Assembly: GCA_963813355.1 (NCBI GenBank)
Contig: CAWEYS010000005.1
Location: forward strand, 11,308-75,307
DNA from: DATAGF01 sp963813355
GTDB taxonomy: Bacteria; Actinomycetota; Thermoleophilia; Miltoncostaeales; Miltoncostaeaceae
Direction of reading: 5' to 3'
Length of the DNA: 64,000 nucleotides
A program made the translations under genes and the position numbers. Every line of letters begins with the position of its first letter. Positions within the stretch are counted from its first letter, which is position 1. This document shows positions 19,228-27,568 of this stretch, piece after piece. Below the pieces are notes generated by a model. That model ran no database searches and was not told the origin of the DNA. It saw only the letters and a list, made by a program, of their open reading frames with translations.

Positions 19228-20193
19228 TCACCAGAAGATGCCGTGGTCGAGCGCGTCCTCGACGTCGTCGACGTCGTCGGTCCAGATGCCGGCCGACAGG
19301 TACTTCCAGCCGCCGTCGCAGACGATCCCGACGACGGTCCCGCGCGTCATCCCGGCGGCGATGCGGGCGCAGACGTGGATGACGGCGCCCGACGAGACGC
19401 CCGCGAAGATGCCCTCCTCGGTGGCGAGGCGGCGGGTCATGACGATCGAGTCGCGGTTCGAGACCAGCAGCTTGCGGTCGAGCCGCGCCACGTCGAGGAT
19501 CGGCGGGACGAAGCCGTCGTCGAGGCTGCGCAGCCCGCTCACCGGGTCGCCCTGGAGCGGCTCGCAGGCGACGATCTCGATCTCGGGCCGGTGCTCCTTC
19601 AGCCGGCGCGACGACCCCATGAGGGTCCCGCCGGTGCCGAGCCCGGCCACGAAGACGTCGATCTCCGGGCAGTCGCGCACGATCTCCTCGGCCGTGCCCT
19701 CGTAGTGGGCGCGCGGGTTGGCCGGGTTGCCGTACTGGAAGGGCATGTAGAGCCCGTTCTCCGACGAGAGCCGCCGCGCCACCTCGACCGCCCCGTTCGA
19801 GCCGAACTCGCCGTCGGTCGGCACGATCTCGGCGCCGTACAGCTCGAGCAGCTGGCGGCGCTCGGGGGTCACGTTCTCGGGCATCACCGCGACCAGCTTG
19901 TAGCCGCGCACCCGGCAGATCATCGCCAGCGAGATCCCGGTGTTGCCGGAGGTGGGCTCCATGATCGTGTCGCCGGGCTTGACCACGCCGCGCCGCTCGG
20001 CGTCCTCGATCAGCGCCAGGGCGGTGCGGTCCTTGATCGAGCCGGTCGGGTTGTGGCTCTCCAGCTTCGCCAGGACCCGCACCTCGGGGTTGGGCGAGAC
20101 GTGGTGCAGCTCGACGAGGGGCGTCTCGCCGATCGTCGCGACGAGGTCGGCCGAGACCGTCGTGGGCGGCGGCGCCAGGCCGACGTCGGTCAC
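19228..20193 (-). CDS. cysM: Cysteine synthase, CysM type using sulfur-carrier thiocarboxylate
   Basis: 321 residues, PLP fold type II. The Schiff-base lysine is in NPTGSIKDRTAL, followed by EPTSGNTGISLAMI (substrate loop) and GLGTGGTLMGSSRRLKE (phosphate loop). In mycobacteria CysM takes O-phosphoserine and the thiocarboxylate of CysO rather than sulfide; the adjacent cysO, E1/rhodanese and JAMM genes point to that route. GTG start at 20193 overlaps the cysO stop. The C terminus ends ALDHGIFW. Confidence 0.92.
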   Translation of the reverse strand: MTDVGLAPPPTTVSADLVATIGETPLVELHHVSPNPEVRVLAKLESHNPTGSIKDRTALALIEDAERRGVVKPGDTIMEPTSGNTGISLAMICRVRGYKLVAVMPENVTPERRQLLELYGAEIVPTDGEFGSNGAVEVARRLSSENGLYMPFQYGNPANPRAHYEGTAEEIVRDCPEIDVFVAGLGTGGTLMGSSRRLKEHRPEIEIVACEPLQGDPVSGLRSLDDGFVPPILDVARLDRKLLVSNRDSIVMTRRLATEEGIFAGVSSGAVIHVCARIAAGMTRGTVVGIVCDGGWKYLSAGIWTDDVDDVEDALDHGIFW

Positions 20194-20528
20194 GGCCCGG
20201 CCCTCCGAGGACCGGCCGCCGCCGAGAGCGGCCGGGGCCGAGGGGGGCTCATCGGGGCCCCCCCGGCCATCGCCGGCAGGATCAGGAGCGTGTCGCCGTC
20301 GGAGACCTCGGTGTCGAGCCAGGCCAGCAGCCGGACGTCCTCGTCGTTGAGGTACACGTTGACGAACCGGTGCAGCTCGCCCTCCGGCGTCTGGAGCTGG
20401 GCCCGCACGCCGGGGTGCTTGGCGTAGAGGTCGTCGAGCACCTCGCTGACCGTCCCGCCCGAGACCTCGATCTCGCGCTCGCCCCCGGTGGCCTGGCGCA
20501 GCACCGGGGGGATCCTCACGACGCTCAC
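20190..20528 (-). CDS. cysO: Sulfur carrier protein CysO/MoaD-ThiS fold, with C-terminal extension
   Basis: 112 residues. The ubiquitin-like body closely follows mycobacterial CysO: LHRFVNVYLNDEDVR, then DGDTLLILPAMAGG. In CysO the chain stops at this Gly-Gly, which is adenylated and turned into a thiocarboxylate. Here it continues for 22 Pro/Arg/Ala-rich residues (APMSPPRPRPL...). Either the JAMM protease must trim it, or a one-base error hides a stop: dropping one G after the GG codons gives PR then TGA. Overlaps the E1 gene (ATGA) upstream and cysM downstream. Confidence 0.87.
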   Translation of the reverse strand: MSVVRIPPVLRQATGGEREIEVSGGTVSEVLDDLYAKHPGVRAQLQTPEGELHRFVNVYLNDEDVRLLAWLDTEVSDGDTLLILPAMAGGAPMSPPRPRPLSAAAGPRRAGP

Positions 20529-21712
20529 GCCGTCGCGGTCGCCACGCCGTGCCTACCCACCCCGGCGCACCAGGCGTCGTAGTCGCGGAACTCCAGCACG
20601 GCGTTCGGGCCGCACGCGGGGCAGTCGGGGTCGCGCCGCACCTTGAGCTCGGTGAATGTCATCGCCAGGGCGTCGTAGATCAGGAGGCGGCCGGAGAGGG
20701 TCTCGCCGATGCCGAGCATCACCTTGATGGCCTCGTTCGCCTGGATGTTCCCCATGACGCCGCACAGCACGCCCAGCACCCCGGCCTCGCCGCAGGACGG
20801 CGCCATGTCGGGCGGCGGGGGCTCCGGGAAGAGGCAGCGGTAGCAGGGGCCCTCGTAGGGCATGAAGACCGACGCGTGGCCCTCGAAGCGCAGGATGCTC
20901 GCGTGCACCAGGGGCGTGCGCGTCATCAGCGCCGCGTCGTTCAGGAGGTAGCGCGTGGGGAAGTTGTCGGCCCCGTCGACGATCACGTCGTAGTCGGCGA
21001 TCAGGTCGAGGACGTTGTCCTTGTCCACCCGGAAGGGGTGCACGTTGACCTGCACGTCGGGGTTCAGCGCCTCGATGGCGATCCTGGCCGACTCGCCCTT
21101 GGGCATGCCGACGCGGTCGGTCGTGTGGATGATCTGCCGCTGCAGGTTGCTGGCGTCAACCACGTCGTCGTCCACGAGCCCGATGGTCCCGACGCCGGCG
21201 GCCGCGAGGTAGAAGGCGGCGGGTGAGCCGAGGCCCCCCGCGCCGATCAGCAGCGCCTTGGAGCCGAGCAGCTTGAGCTGGCCCGCCTCGCCGATCTCGG
21301 GGATCAGCACGTGGCGGCTGTAGCGCGAGCGCTGCTCCGGCGTCAGGGTCTGCGGGACGTCCCAGGGCTGGCCGCTCTGCTTCCAGCGGGCGAACCCGCC
21401 GGCGAGGCTGGAGACGTCCTCGTAGCCCATCTCACGCAGCGTGGTGCCGCCCAGCAGCGACCGGTTGCCGGAGGCGCACGAGAGCACGATCTCCTGGTCG
21501 GGGCGGGCGACGCCCGCGATGCGGCTCTCGAGGAAGCCGCGGGGGATGTGGATCGACCCGGGGATGCGACCCTCGTCCCACTCGGACTGCTCGCGCACGT
21601 CGATCACGAGCGGCGGATCCCCGGCGTCGCGCCGGGCGGCGAGGTCCGCGACCTGAACCTCGGGCACTTGCTCGCGGGCGTTCGCGAGGAGATCCTGGTA
21701 GCTGCGCGCCAT
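20525..21712 (-). CDS. Rhodanese-E1 fusion, MoeB/ThiF-family sulfur-carrier activating enzyme
   Basis: 395 residues. Residues ~15-110 are a rhodanese domain with the persulfide-forming Cys in VLSCASGNRS. Residues ~125-370 are an E1-like adenylyltransferase: IGAGGLGSPAAFYLA (ATP), SNLQRQIIHTTDRVG, and paired zinc cysteines CYRC and CPAC. It would adenylate the CysO C terminus and hand it sulfur. The order rhodanese then E1 is the reverse of MoeZ. It heads the operon E1, cysO, cysM, mec, lipoprotein; two TAGAAT boxes lie 31-50 bases upstream. Confidence 0.9.
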   Translation of the reverse strand: MARSYQDLLANAREQVPEVQVADLAARRDAGDPPLVIDVREQSEWDEGRIPGSIHIPRGFLESRIAGVARPDQEIVLSCASGNRSLLGGTTLREMGYEDVSSLAGGFARWKQSGQPWDVPQTLTPEQRSRYSRHVLIPEIGEAGQLKLLGSKALLIGAGGLGSPAAFYLAAAGVGTIGLVDDDVVDASNLQRQIIHTTDRVGMPKGESARIAIEALNPDVQVNVHPFRVDKDNVLDLIADYDVIVDGADNFPTRYLLNDAALMTRTPLVHASILRFEGHASVFMPYEGPCYRCLFPEPPPPDMAPSCGEAGVLGVLCGVMGNIQANEAIKVMLGIGETLSGRLLIYDALAMTFTELKVRRDPDCPACGPNAVLEFRDYDAWCAGVGRHGVATATA

Positions 21713-21742
21713 GTCGTCTCCAGTGAAAGCGGCTGAACCAGT

Positions 21743-21763
21743 GATTCTACGCGGGGATTCTAC
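21743..21763 (-). promoter_or_regulatory. Tandem TAGAAT boxes before the cysteine-cluster operon
   Basis: GATTCTAC (read on plus) occurs at 21743-21750 and 21756-21763, so the minus strand has two TAGAAT hexamers 13 bases apart: tandem -10 elements or a repeated activator site. Confidence 0.45.
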
Positions 21764-21840
21764 CCTTTTCCCGCCGAACGGCGGCTGACGGCGCTCCCCG
21801 CGGCGCCGATGCTTCAGAAAGTGTAGCGCCGCGAGGAGCC

Positions 21841-22119
21841 ATGATGACGCCCATGGCCCGGGCCACCCTCCCCAAGAGCGCCTTCTCCAACATCGACGGC
21901 AGGACGCGCTGCCCGACGCCGGACTGCTGGGGCGACCTGCTGCTGATCCCGACCGGCGCCGCAGACGCGGACGGCATCCCCTCCTTCCAGCCGTTCACCG
22001 CCTGCCCGCTCTGCGGCGAGGCGTTCGACCTCGAGCCGGACGTCTCCGACCGCGACCTGTTCCTGCGCATCTCATGGCTGCGCGCGAACCCCCACGAGGC
22101 GGAGGGCGAGGGGTCGTGA
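21841..22119 (+). CDS. Small zinc-ribbon-like hypothetical protein
   Basis: 92 residues. Two cysteine pairs, CPTPDC and CPLCGE, spaced about 40 residues apart, suggest a zinc-binding ribbon. The end is acidic (EAEGEGS). GAGGAGCC precedes the ATG pair. Its TGA overlaps the GTG of the next gene, a membrane protein. Function unknown; it is divergent from the cysteine-cluster operon. Confidence 0.65.
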   Translation: MMTPMARATLPKSAFSNIDGRTRCPTPDCWGDLLLIPTGAADADGIPSFQPFTACPLCGEAFDLEPDVSDRDLFLRISWLRANPHEAEGEGS

Positions 22120-22739
22120 GGTCCGTCCTCCGGGTCGTCGTCGGCGTGGTGCTGGGGGCCATCGTCGGGACGGTCGTCTTCCTGATCATGATCCAGGGGT
22201 CGTTCCGCCAGGGCTACACCGACCTCGACTTCAACCACGTCCTGGGGACGATGATCAAGGGCTCGGCCGAGGAGGAGACCGGCGTCAGCGAGGCCCTCGG
22301 CGTCGTCGGTGACACGGCCGGTCCCACCGGGCTCTACGCGACCCTCATCGGCGCGGGCGTCCTGATGCTGATCCACGCGCTGGTGATCCACCCGCTCGTG
22401 CGCCGGCACTGGACGGTGCAGGGCCTGGTCCTCGGCGCCGTCACGGCGCTCGTGGTCGGGGTCGGGTTCTGCGCGGCCGCCGACGCGCGGCTCGACACCC
22501 CGACCGGGATCTTCGGGGTCGACGCCGGCGGCATCACCCCACTGGTCATCGTCCTCTGCTCGCTCGGCTTCGGCCTCGCCGGCGCGCGCGTCCACAGCCT
22601 CGCCCTGACCCCGGGCTGGTGGGAGGTGCAGGAGGAGGATGTCGCCGCCGAGATCGAGCGCGTCGCCGCGCTCGAGCCCTCCGAGCCCTCACTCGAACTC
22701 GCCGAACAGGGGCCCGAACAGGGCCGCGTGGGCGCCTGA
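22116..22739 (+). CDS. Membrane protein of unknown function
   Basis: 207 residues, four hydrophobic helices: VVVGVVLGAIVGTVVFLIMI, LYATLIGAGVLMLIHALVI, GLVLGAVTALVVGVGFCAAA and PLVIVLCSLGFGLAGA. The tail is acidic and ends in EQGPEQGRVGA. No family is recognised. GTG start overlaps the zinc-ribbon stop. Its 3' end overlaps a small minus-strand gene by 51 bases. Confidence 0.65.
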   Translation: MRSVLRVVVGVVLGAIVGTVVFLIMIQGSFRQGYTDLDFNHVLGTMIKGSAEEETGVSEALGVVGDTAGPTGLYATLIGAGVLMLIHALVIHPLVRRHWTVQGLVLGAVTALVVGVGFCAAADARLDTPTGIFGVDAGGITPLVIVLCSLGFGLAGARVHSLALTPGWWEVQEEDVAAEIERVAALEPSEPSLELAEQGPEQGRVGA

Positions 22740-22907
22740 CGTGAGCCCCAGGCGCTCGGGTGGCGCCGCGCGAGCGAGCTCCTCGTAGCTCCCGACCTCC
22801 GCGTCGTCGGGCACCGCCGCGCGCAGGGCGTCGGCGTCGCCGCCCGGGCCGAAGGCGCGCAGGGCGGCCTGGAGGTCGCGGCCGAGGATGGGCCGTCCGC
22901 CCGGCAT
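22689..22907 (-). CDS. Small hypothetical protein
   Basis: 72 residues, RPILGRDLQAALRAFGPG then GSYEELARAAPPERLGL and GPLFGEF. No family recognised. Support comes from filling an otherwise empty interval and from TAGGTT six bases before its ATG, the leaderless signature seen elsewhere here. It could still be a chance reading frame. Confidence 0.48.
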   Translation of the reverse strand: MPGGRPILGRDLQAALRAFGPGGDADALRAAVPDDAEVGSYEELARAAPPERLGLTSGAHAALFGPLFGEFE

Positions 22908-22913
22908 GCCGAC

Positions 22914-22919
22914 AACCTA
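22914..22919 (-). promoter_or_regulatory. Leaderless -10 element of the 72-residue ORF
   Basis: TAGGTT on the minus strand, 6 bases before ATG 22907; overlaps the -10 of the divergent MFS gene. Confidence 0.35.
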
Positions 22920-22923
22920 ATCT
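22918..22923 (+). promoter_or_regulatory. Leaderless -10 element of the MFS gene
   Basis: TAATCT, 6 bases before ATG 22930. Confidence 0.55.
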
Positions 22924-22929
22924 AGGCGG

Positions 22930-24141
22930 ATGAGCGCGACCGTCCCCACGGCGCTCCCGCCCGCCGACGCGCGCGGGTCGATGGACCGCGCGGGCCTGAC
23001 GCTGCTGGCCGCGGGCCACCTCGTCATCGACGGGTCCAGCGGCGCGGTCCCCGCGATGCTGCCGGTCTTCACGGCCATCTACGCGCTCTCGGACCTCGCC
23101 GCCAGCATGATCCTCGGGGCGTCGCTGCTGGTGTCGTCGGCGATCCAGCCGCTGTTCGGGCTGCTGGCCGACCGCCGGCCCACGCCGGCCTTCCTCTGGG
23201 GCGGCGTGGCCGTCGCCGCCGCGGGCCTGGCCGTGTCGGGCCTCGCGGGCGGCTATCTCGGCGTTCTGGCGTGCATCGTCGGGTCCGGGCTCGGCATCGC
23301 GGCCTTCCACCCCGAGGCTGCGCGCGTGGCGAACCAGATCTCCGCCGGCCGCCCGGCGACCGGGCTGGCGTGGTTCATGGTCGGGGGCCACGCCGGCTTC
23401 GCGCTCGGCCCGCTGCTCGCCGCGCTCTTCATCCCGCTGCTCGACGAGCGCGCCACACTGGTCTTCCTGGTGCCGGGCATCGCGGTCTCACTGTGGCTCT
23501 ATCGCCAGCGCGGACGCCTGACCGTCGCGGTCCCGCGCCCGCGCGCCCACGCTCCGCGCCGCGCCCGCGCCAGCAATTGGAACATCGGCCTGCTGCTGTT
23601 CGTCACCAGCATGCGCACCTGGACCGTGTTCTGCCTGCTCGCCCTCGCCCCGCTGCTGCTCGTCGACGACCGCGGCTACTCCGACCAGGCCGCCGGCTTC
23701 GCCGTCGCGGCCTTCGCCGGCGCCGGGGCGGTCGGCACGGTCGCGGGCGCCGCCCTCGCCGACCGCGTCGGCGGCCGGCGCATGCTGCTGTGGACCCTGC
23801 CGGCGGTCGCGCCCCTGATCGCGGGCTTCCTGCTCACCGACGGGGCCGTCAGCATCGTCCTGTTCACGGCGGCCGGGTTCGTGGCGCTCGCGTCGTTCTC
23901 GGTCACCGTGATGATGGGCCAGGAGTACCTGCCCGACCGCCTGGCCCTGGCCGCCGGGCTGATGATCGGCTTCGGCGCCATCGGCGTGGCGCCTCCGGGC
24001 CTCGCGCTGTTCGGCGCGATCGCCGACGCGGCCGGGCGCGAGGCCGCCATCTGGGGGATCGCGACCCTGCCGCTGCTGGCGGGCGCCGTCGCGCTGCTCC
24101 TGCCGAAGCACGGCCCGGGCGCCGCGGAGGCGCACGCCTGA
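22930..24141 (+). CDS. MFS transporter, fosmidomycin-resistance (Fsr) type
   Basis: 403 residues and twelve predicted spans. HLVIDGSSGAVPAMLPVF in helix 1 and LLVSSAIQPLFGLLADRRP in the 2-3 loop are characteristic of the Fsr-like branch, as is GLGIAAFHPEAARVAN. Such proteins are drug/proton antiporters; the true substrate here is unknown. Its TGA overlaps the rarA ATG by one base. Confidence 0.83.
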   Translation: MSATVPTALPPADARGSMDRAGLTLLAAGHLVIDGSSGAVPAMLPVFTAIYALSDLAASMILGASLLVSSAIQPLFGLLADRRPTPAFLWGGVAVAAAGLAVSGLAGGYLGVLACIVGSGLGIAAFHPEAARVANQISAGRPATGLAWFMVGGHAGFALGPLLAALFIPLLDERATLVFLVPGIAVSLWLYRQRGRLTVAVPRPRAHAPRRARASNWNIGLLLFVTSMRTWTVFCLLALAPLLLVDDRGYSDQAAGFAVAAFAGAGAVGTVAGAALADRVGGRRMLLWTLPAVAPLIAGFLLTDGAVSIVLFTAAGFVALASFSVTVMMGQEYLPDRLALAAGLMIGFGAIGVAPPGLALFGAIADAAGREAAIWGIATLPLLAGAVALLLPKHGPGAAEAHA

Positions 24142-25499
24142 TGCCCTCGCGCCGGCCGCCAATGGGCGGCGACGACCTCTTCGGCGAGGCCGTGCGCGCC
24201 CGGCTCGAGACGACGCGCCCCCTGGCCGCCCGCATGCGGCCCCAGACGCTCGAGGAGGTCGTGGGCCAGCCCGCCCTGCTCGGCCCGGGCGGCGCGCTGC
24301 GGGAGGCCATCGCGGGCGACCGCGTCCCGTCGATGGTCCTCTACGGCCCGCCGGGCAGCGGCAAGACGACGCTGGCCCGCGTGGTGGCGCAGACCACGGC
24401 GGCCGAGTTCGAGGAGCTCTCGGCCGTCTCGGCCACCGTCGCCGACGTGCGCGCCGTGCTCGCCCGCGCGCGCGACCGGCTCGCCTCCGGCGGGCGCACC
24501 GTCCTCTTCCTCGACGAGATCCACCGATTCAACCGCGCCCAGCAGGACGCGCTCCTGCCGGCCGTCGAGGACGGGCTCGTCACCCTGATCGGCGCGACGA
24601 CCCAGAACCCCTGGTACGAGGTGAACGCGGCCCTCGTCTCGCGCGTGCGGGTGTTCGTGCTCGAGGCGCTGGGGCCGGACGAGGTCGGCGCGCTCATCGA
24701 CCGCGCCGTGGCCGCGCCCCAGGGCCTCGCCGGCCGCGTGCGCCTGGGGCCCGAGGCGCGGGCGGCGCTCATCGCGCGGGCCAACGGCGACGCGCGCGGC
24801 GCCCTCAACCTGCTCGAGGCCGCCGCGGCCGGGACGGCGGACGGCGAGGAGGTCACCCTCGACGCGGTGCGGGCGGCGTCGGGCGGCCGTGCGGTCGTCT
24901 ACGACCGCGAGGGCGACGCCCACTACGACACCATCTCGGCCTTCATCAAGAGCCTGCGCGCCAGCGATCCCGACGCCGCGATCTACTACCTCGCGGTGAT
25001 GATCGCCGGCGGCGAGGACCCGAAGTACATCGCGCGGCGCCTGATCGTCGCCGCCAGCGAGGACGTGGGCAACGCCGACCCGCGCGCGCTGGAGGTGGCC
25101 GTGGCGGCCGCGCGCGCGGTCGAGTTCGTGGGGCTGCCCGAGGCGCGCATCAACCTCGCCCAGGCGACGACCTACATCGCGCTTGCACCCAAGTCGAATG
25201 CGTCGTACGCCGCCATCAACGACGCCCTGGCGCGGGTCGAGCGCGAGGGCGCCCGGCGCCCGCCCCTGGCGCTGCGCGACGCGAGCCGCGCCAACGCCCG
25301 CAACCTCGGCCACGGAGAGGGGTACCGGTACCCCCACGACAGCCCGGACGGCGTGCTCGACGAGTCGCTGCTGCCCGAGGGCATGGAAGATGCATCCTTC
25401 TTCCATCCCACCGGTCGCGGACCGGAGGGCGAGCTGTCGGCGCGGCTCCGGCGGCTGCGCGAGCGGGCCGGACCCGAGGGCGACGAGCAGCCGTTCTGA
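24141..25499 (+). CDS. rarA: Replication-associated recombination protein A (AAA+ ATPase)
   Basis: 452 residues. RarA/MgsA/WHIP-family clamp-loader-like ATPase that acts at stalled forks. Walker A is YGPPGSGKTTLAR, Walker B FLDEIHRFNR, sensor 1 GATTQNP, sensor 2 GDARGALN. The C-terminal tetramerisation domain has DTISAFIKSLRASDPDAAIYYLA and the family-typical SNASYAAINDA. It starts with MPSRRPPMGGDDLFGEA; residues up to there are variable in the family. Confidence 0.96.
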   Translation: MPSRRPPMGGDDLFGEAVRARLETTRPLAARMRPQTLEEVVGQPALLGPGGALREAIAGDRVPSMVLYGPPGSGKTTLARVVAQTTAAEFEELSAVSATVADVRAVLARARDRLASGGRTVLFLDEIHRFNRAQQDALLPAVEDGLVTLIGATTQNPWYEVNAALVSRVRVFVLEALGPDEVGALIDRAVAAPQGLAGRVRLGPEARAALIARANGDARGALNLLEAAAAGTADGEEVTLDAVRAASGGRAVVYDREGDAHYDTISAFIKSLRASDPDAAIYYLAVMIAGGEDPKYIARRLIVAASEDVGNADPRALEVAVAAARAVEFVGLPEARINLAQATTYIALAPKSNASYAAINDALARVEREGARRPPLALRDASRANARNLGHGEGYRYPHDSPDGVLDESLLPEGMEDASFFHPTGRGPEGELSARLRRLRERAGPEGDEQPF

Positions 25500-25511
25500 G
25501 GAGCCGGCCGC

Positions 25512-26246
25512 GTGGAGCTCTTCTCCCCGCAGCACCTGCTCGTCCTCGGCCTGACCGCGGCGGCGTGCGTCGGCCTCGGCCTGGCGGCGAGGCGCGACCC
25601 GGACGCCCCCTGGATCACGCCGGCCGCGCGCGGCCTGGCCATCCTGCTCGCGCTGAACGAGATCGTCTTCCACGTCGTCCACCAGCTCGACGAGGGGCTG
25701 TCGGCCCGCGGCGACCTGCCGCTGCACCTGACCGACGCGGCGACCATCGCCGCGATCATCGCGCTCTGGCGCCCGAGCGCCCTGGCCTTCGAGCTGACCT
25801 ACTTCTGGGCGCTGACGGCGACGGTCCAGGCGCTGCTGACGCCGGACCTGCGCCAGGGCTTTCCCGACTACCGCTGGTGGTGGTTCTTCATCGCGCACGC
25901 GGGGGTCGTGGTCGCGGCCGTCTTCCTGGCATGGGGGCGGCGACGCACCCCGCGCCCGGGCGCGGTGCGGCGCGTCTTCGCCTGGAGCCTCGGGGTGACC
26001 GCCCTCGCGGCGGCGGGGACCCTCGCGTTCGACGGCAACTACATGTTCCTGCGCCACAAGCCCACGGACGGGAGCCTGCTGGACGTGATGGGGCCGTGGC
26101 CCTGGTACATCGTCTCGGCTGCGGCCCTTGCCCTGGCCCTTTTCTGGCTCCTGGACCGGCCCTTCGACGCGCGCCGGGGACGGCGCGGCCCGCCGGCCAT
26201 CCCTAGAGTCCGACTGGGACGGGAGGACCCGACGAATGCCGGATGA
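25512..26246 (+). CDS. TIGR02206/YwaF-like integral membrane protein
   Basis: 244 residues, seven or so membrane helices. The pattern FSPQHLLVLGLTAA at the N terminus, NEIVFHVVHQL, LPLHLTDAATIAAI, YFWALTATVQALLTPD and NYMFLRHKP match the YwaF/TIGR02206 family, whose function is unknown. GTG start at 25512 follows GGAGCCG. The C-terminal 11 bases overlap the yqeY-like gene. Confidence 0.8.
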   Translation: MELFSPQHLLVLGLTAAACVGLGLAARRDPDAPWITPAARGLAILLALNEIVFHVVHQLDEGLSARGDLPLHLTDAATIAAIIALWRPSALAFELTYFWALTATVQALLTPDLRQGFPDYRWWWFFIAHAGVVVAAVFLAWGRRRTPRPGAVRRVFAWSLGVTALAAAGTLAFDGNYMFLRHKPTDGSLLDVMGPWPWYIVSAAALALALFWLLDRPFDARRGRRGPPAIPRVRLGREDPTNAG

Positions 26247-26707
26247 CGCGCCGGCCGGCCTGGCCGAGCGGCTCGACAGCGACCTCAAGGATGCGATGCG
26301 CGCGGGCGAGAAGGTTCGCCTGGGCACGATCCGCCGCGCCCGGGCCGCGCTGAAGAACGCGGAGATCGAGAACCGCGGGCGCCCTCCCCGACGACGCGGC
26401 GGTGCGGGTGCTGCGCGGCCTGGTGAAGCAGCACCGCGAGTCGATCGACCAGTTCCGCGCCGGCGGCCGCGACGACCTCGTCGCGCGCGAGAGCGAGGAG
26501 ATGGCCGTGCTGGAGGGCTACCTGCCGGCCCAGATGGACGAGGCGGCGATCGCCGGCGTCGTGTCCGAGGTGATCGCTTCCGAGGGTGCGACCGGGCCGG
26601 GGGACCTCGGGCGCGTGATGAAGGCGGCCATGGCCCGCATGGGGGGCCAGGCCGACGGGAAAGTGGTCAGGACGATCGCCCAGCGCCTGCTGGAAGGAGG
26701 CTCATGA
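26236..26707 (+). CDS. GatB/YqeY-domain protein (one-base frameshift)
   Basis: 156 residues after removing one base near 26385 (CGCGGGCGCC). N-terminal part LDSDLKDAMRAGEKVRLGTIRRARAALKNAEIE, C-terminal part VLEGYLPAQMDEAAIAGVV and LGRVMKAAMARMGGQADGKVV are typical YqeY, a small protein with the tRNA-binding tail fold of GatB. Its role is unclear. ATG at 26236; its TGA overlaps the next ATG (ATGA). Confidence 0.84.
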
Positions 26708-27075
26708 GCACCACCCCACCGACACCGCCGCCGGGGATCCCGCCGGGCGGGGAGGGGCCGCCCGAGGGGCCGGCATCGGCCGTCGGCGGCGGCACGCACG
26801 CGCCGTCCGACACGATGACCCGTTACGACGCCGAGAAGGACGTCTACCACTGCTCGTACGGCGCGCCGGCGCCGGCGCTGGCGGTGCTGGACCCGGAGCG
26901 GGAGCTGATCGTGCGCGTCAACCGCCACAACTTCCGCGTCGTCGGCTTCTCGATCCCGAACTTCACCGAGTGGCACAAGAAGCACGCCGACGAGGAGGGC
27001 AACTTCGAGGTCAACCTCCCTGACGTCTGGCCGATGGACCAGACCGACACGAGCGGCTCGACTGCGTCCTGGTAG
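26704..27075 (+). CDS. Hypothetical protein
   Basis: 123 residues. A Pro/Gly-rich N terminus (TPPTPPPGIPPGGEGPPEG) precedes a small folded part: RYDAEKDVYHCSYGAPAPALAVLDPERELIVRVNRHNFRVVGFSIPNF. No family recognised and no export signal. GGAGG precedes the ATG, which overlaps the YqeY stop. Confidence 0.6.
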   Translation: MSTTPPTPPPGIPPGGEGPPEGPASAVGGGTHAPSDTMTRYDAEKDVYHCSYGAPAPALAVLDPERELIVRVNRHNFRVVGFSIPNFTEWHKKHADEEGNFEVNLPDVWPMDQTDTSGSTASW

Positions 27076-27559
27076 GCGACCCGACCCCGGCCCGGGCCGG
27101 GAGTCGGTCTGGGACTACCCGCGCCCGCCGCGCATCGAGCCCGACCCGCGGCGGATCAGGGTGGTGCACGGCGACGTGGTCGTCGCCGACACCCGCCGGG
27201 CCCTCCGGGTGCTCGAGACCAGCCACCCGCCGGCCTTCTACCTGCCCCTCGCGGACGTGGCCGCCGGGCACCTGGAGCCGGCCGCCGGAGGGAGCTTCTG
27301 CGAGTGGAAGGGCGCGGCGGCCTACTTCGACGTCGTGGTGGACGGCCGCGTCGCCCCGCGCGCGGCCTGGCACTACCCGTCCCCGTCGGGGCGGTTCGCG
27401 CAGATCGCCGGGCACGTCGCCTTCTACCCGGACCGGGTCAACGCCTGTCTGGTGGACGAGGAGCGGGCGCGGCCCCAGGACGGCGGCTTCTACGGCGGCT
27501 GGATCACCGACGAGATCGTCGGCCCCTTCAAGGGAGGAGCCGGCACGCGGGGCTGGTGA
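27074..27559 (+). CDS. DUF427 family protein
   Basis: About 150-160 residues. ESVWDYPRPPRIEP, VADTRRALRVLETSHPPAFYLPLADV, FCEWKGAAAYFDVVV, AWHYPSPSGRFAQIAGHVAFYP and the final GGFYGGWITDEIVGPFKG are the DUF427 signature. The frame is open upstream of residue VVHGD but offers no ATG or GTG before GTG 27161, which is too late to include the conserved N terminus; the true start lies near 27074 and may have been altered by a sequence error. Function unknown. Confidence 0.8.
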   Translation, partial: RRPDPGPGRESVWDYPRPPRIEPDPRRIRVVHGDVVVADTRRALRVLETSHPPAFYLPLADVAAGHLEPAAGGSFCEWKGAAAYFDVVVDGRVAPRAAWHYPSPSGRFAQIAGHVAFYPDRVNACLVDEERARPQDGGFYGGWITDEIVGPFKGGAGTRGW

Positions 27560-27568
27560 CGCGGGCCC

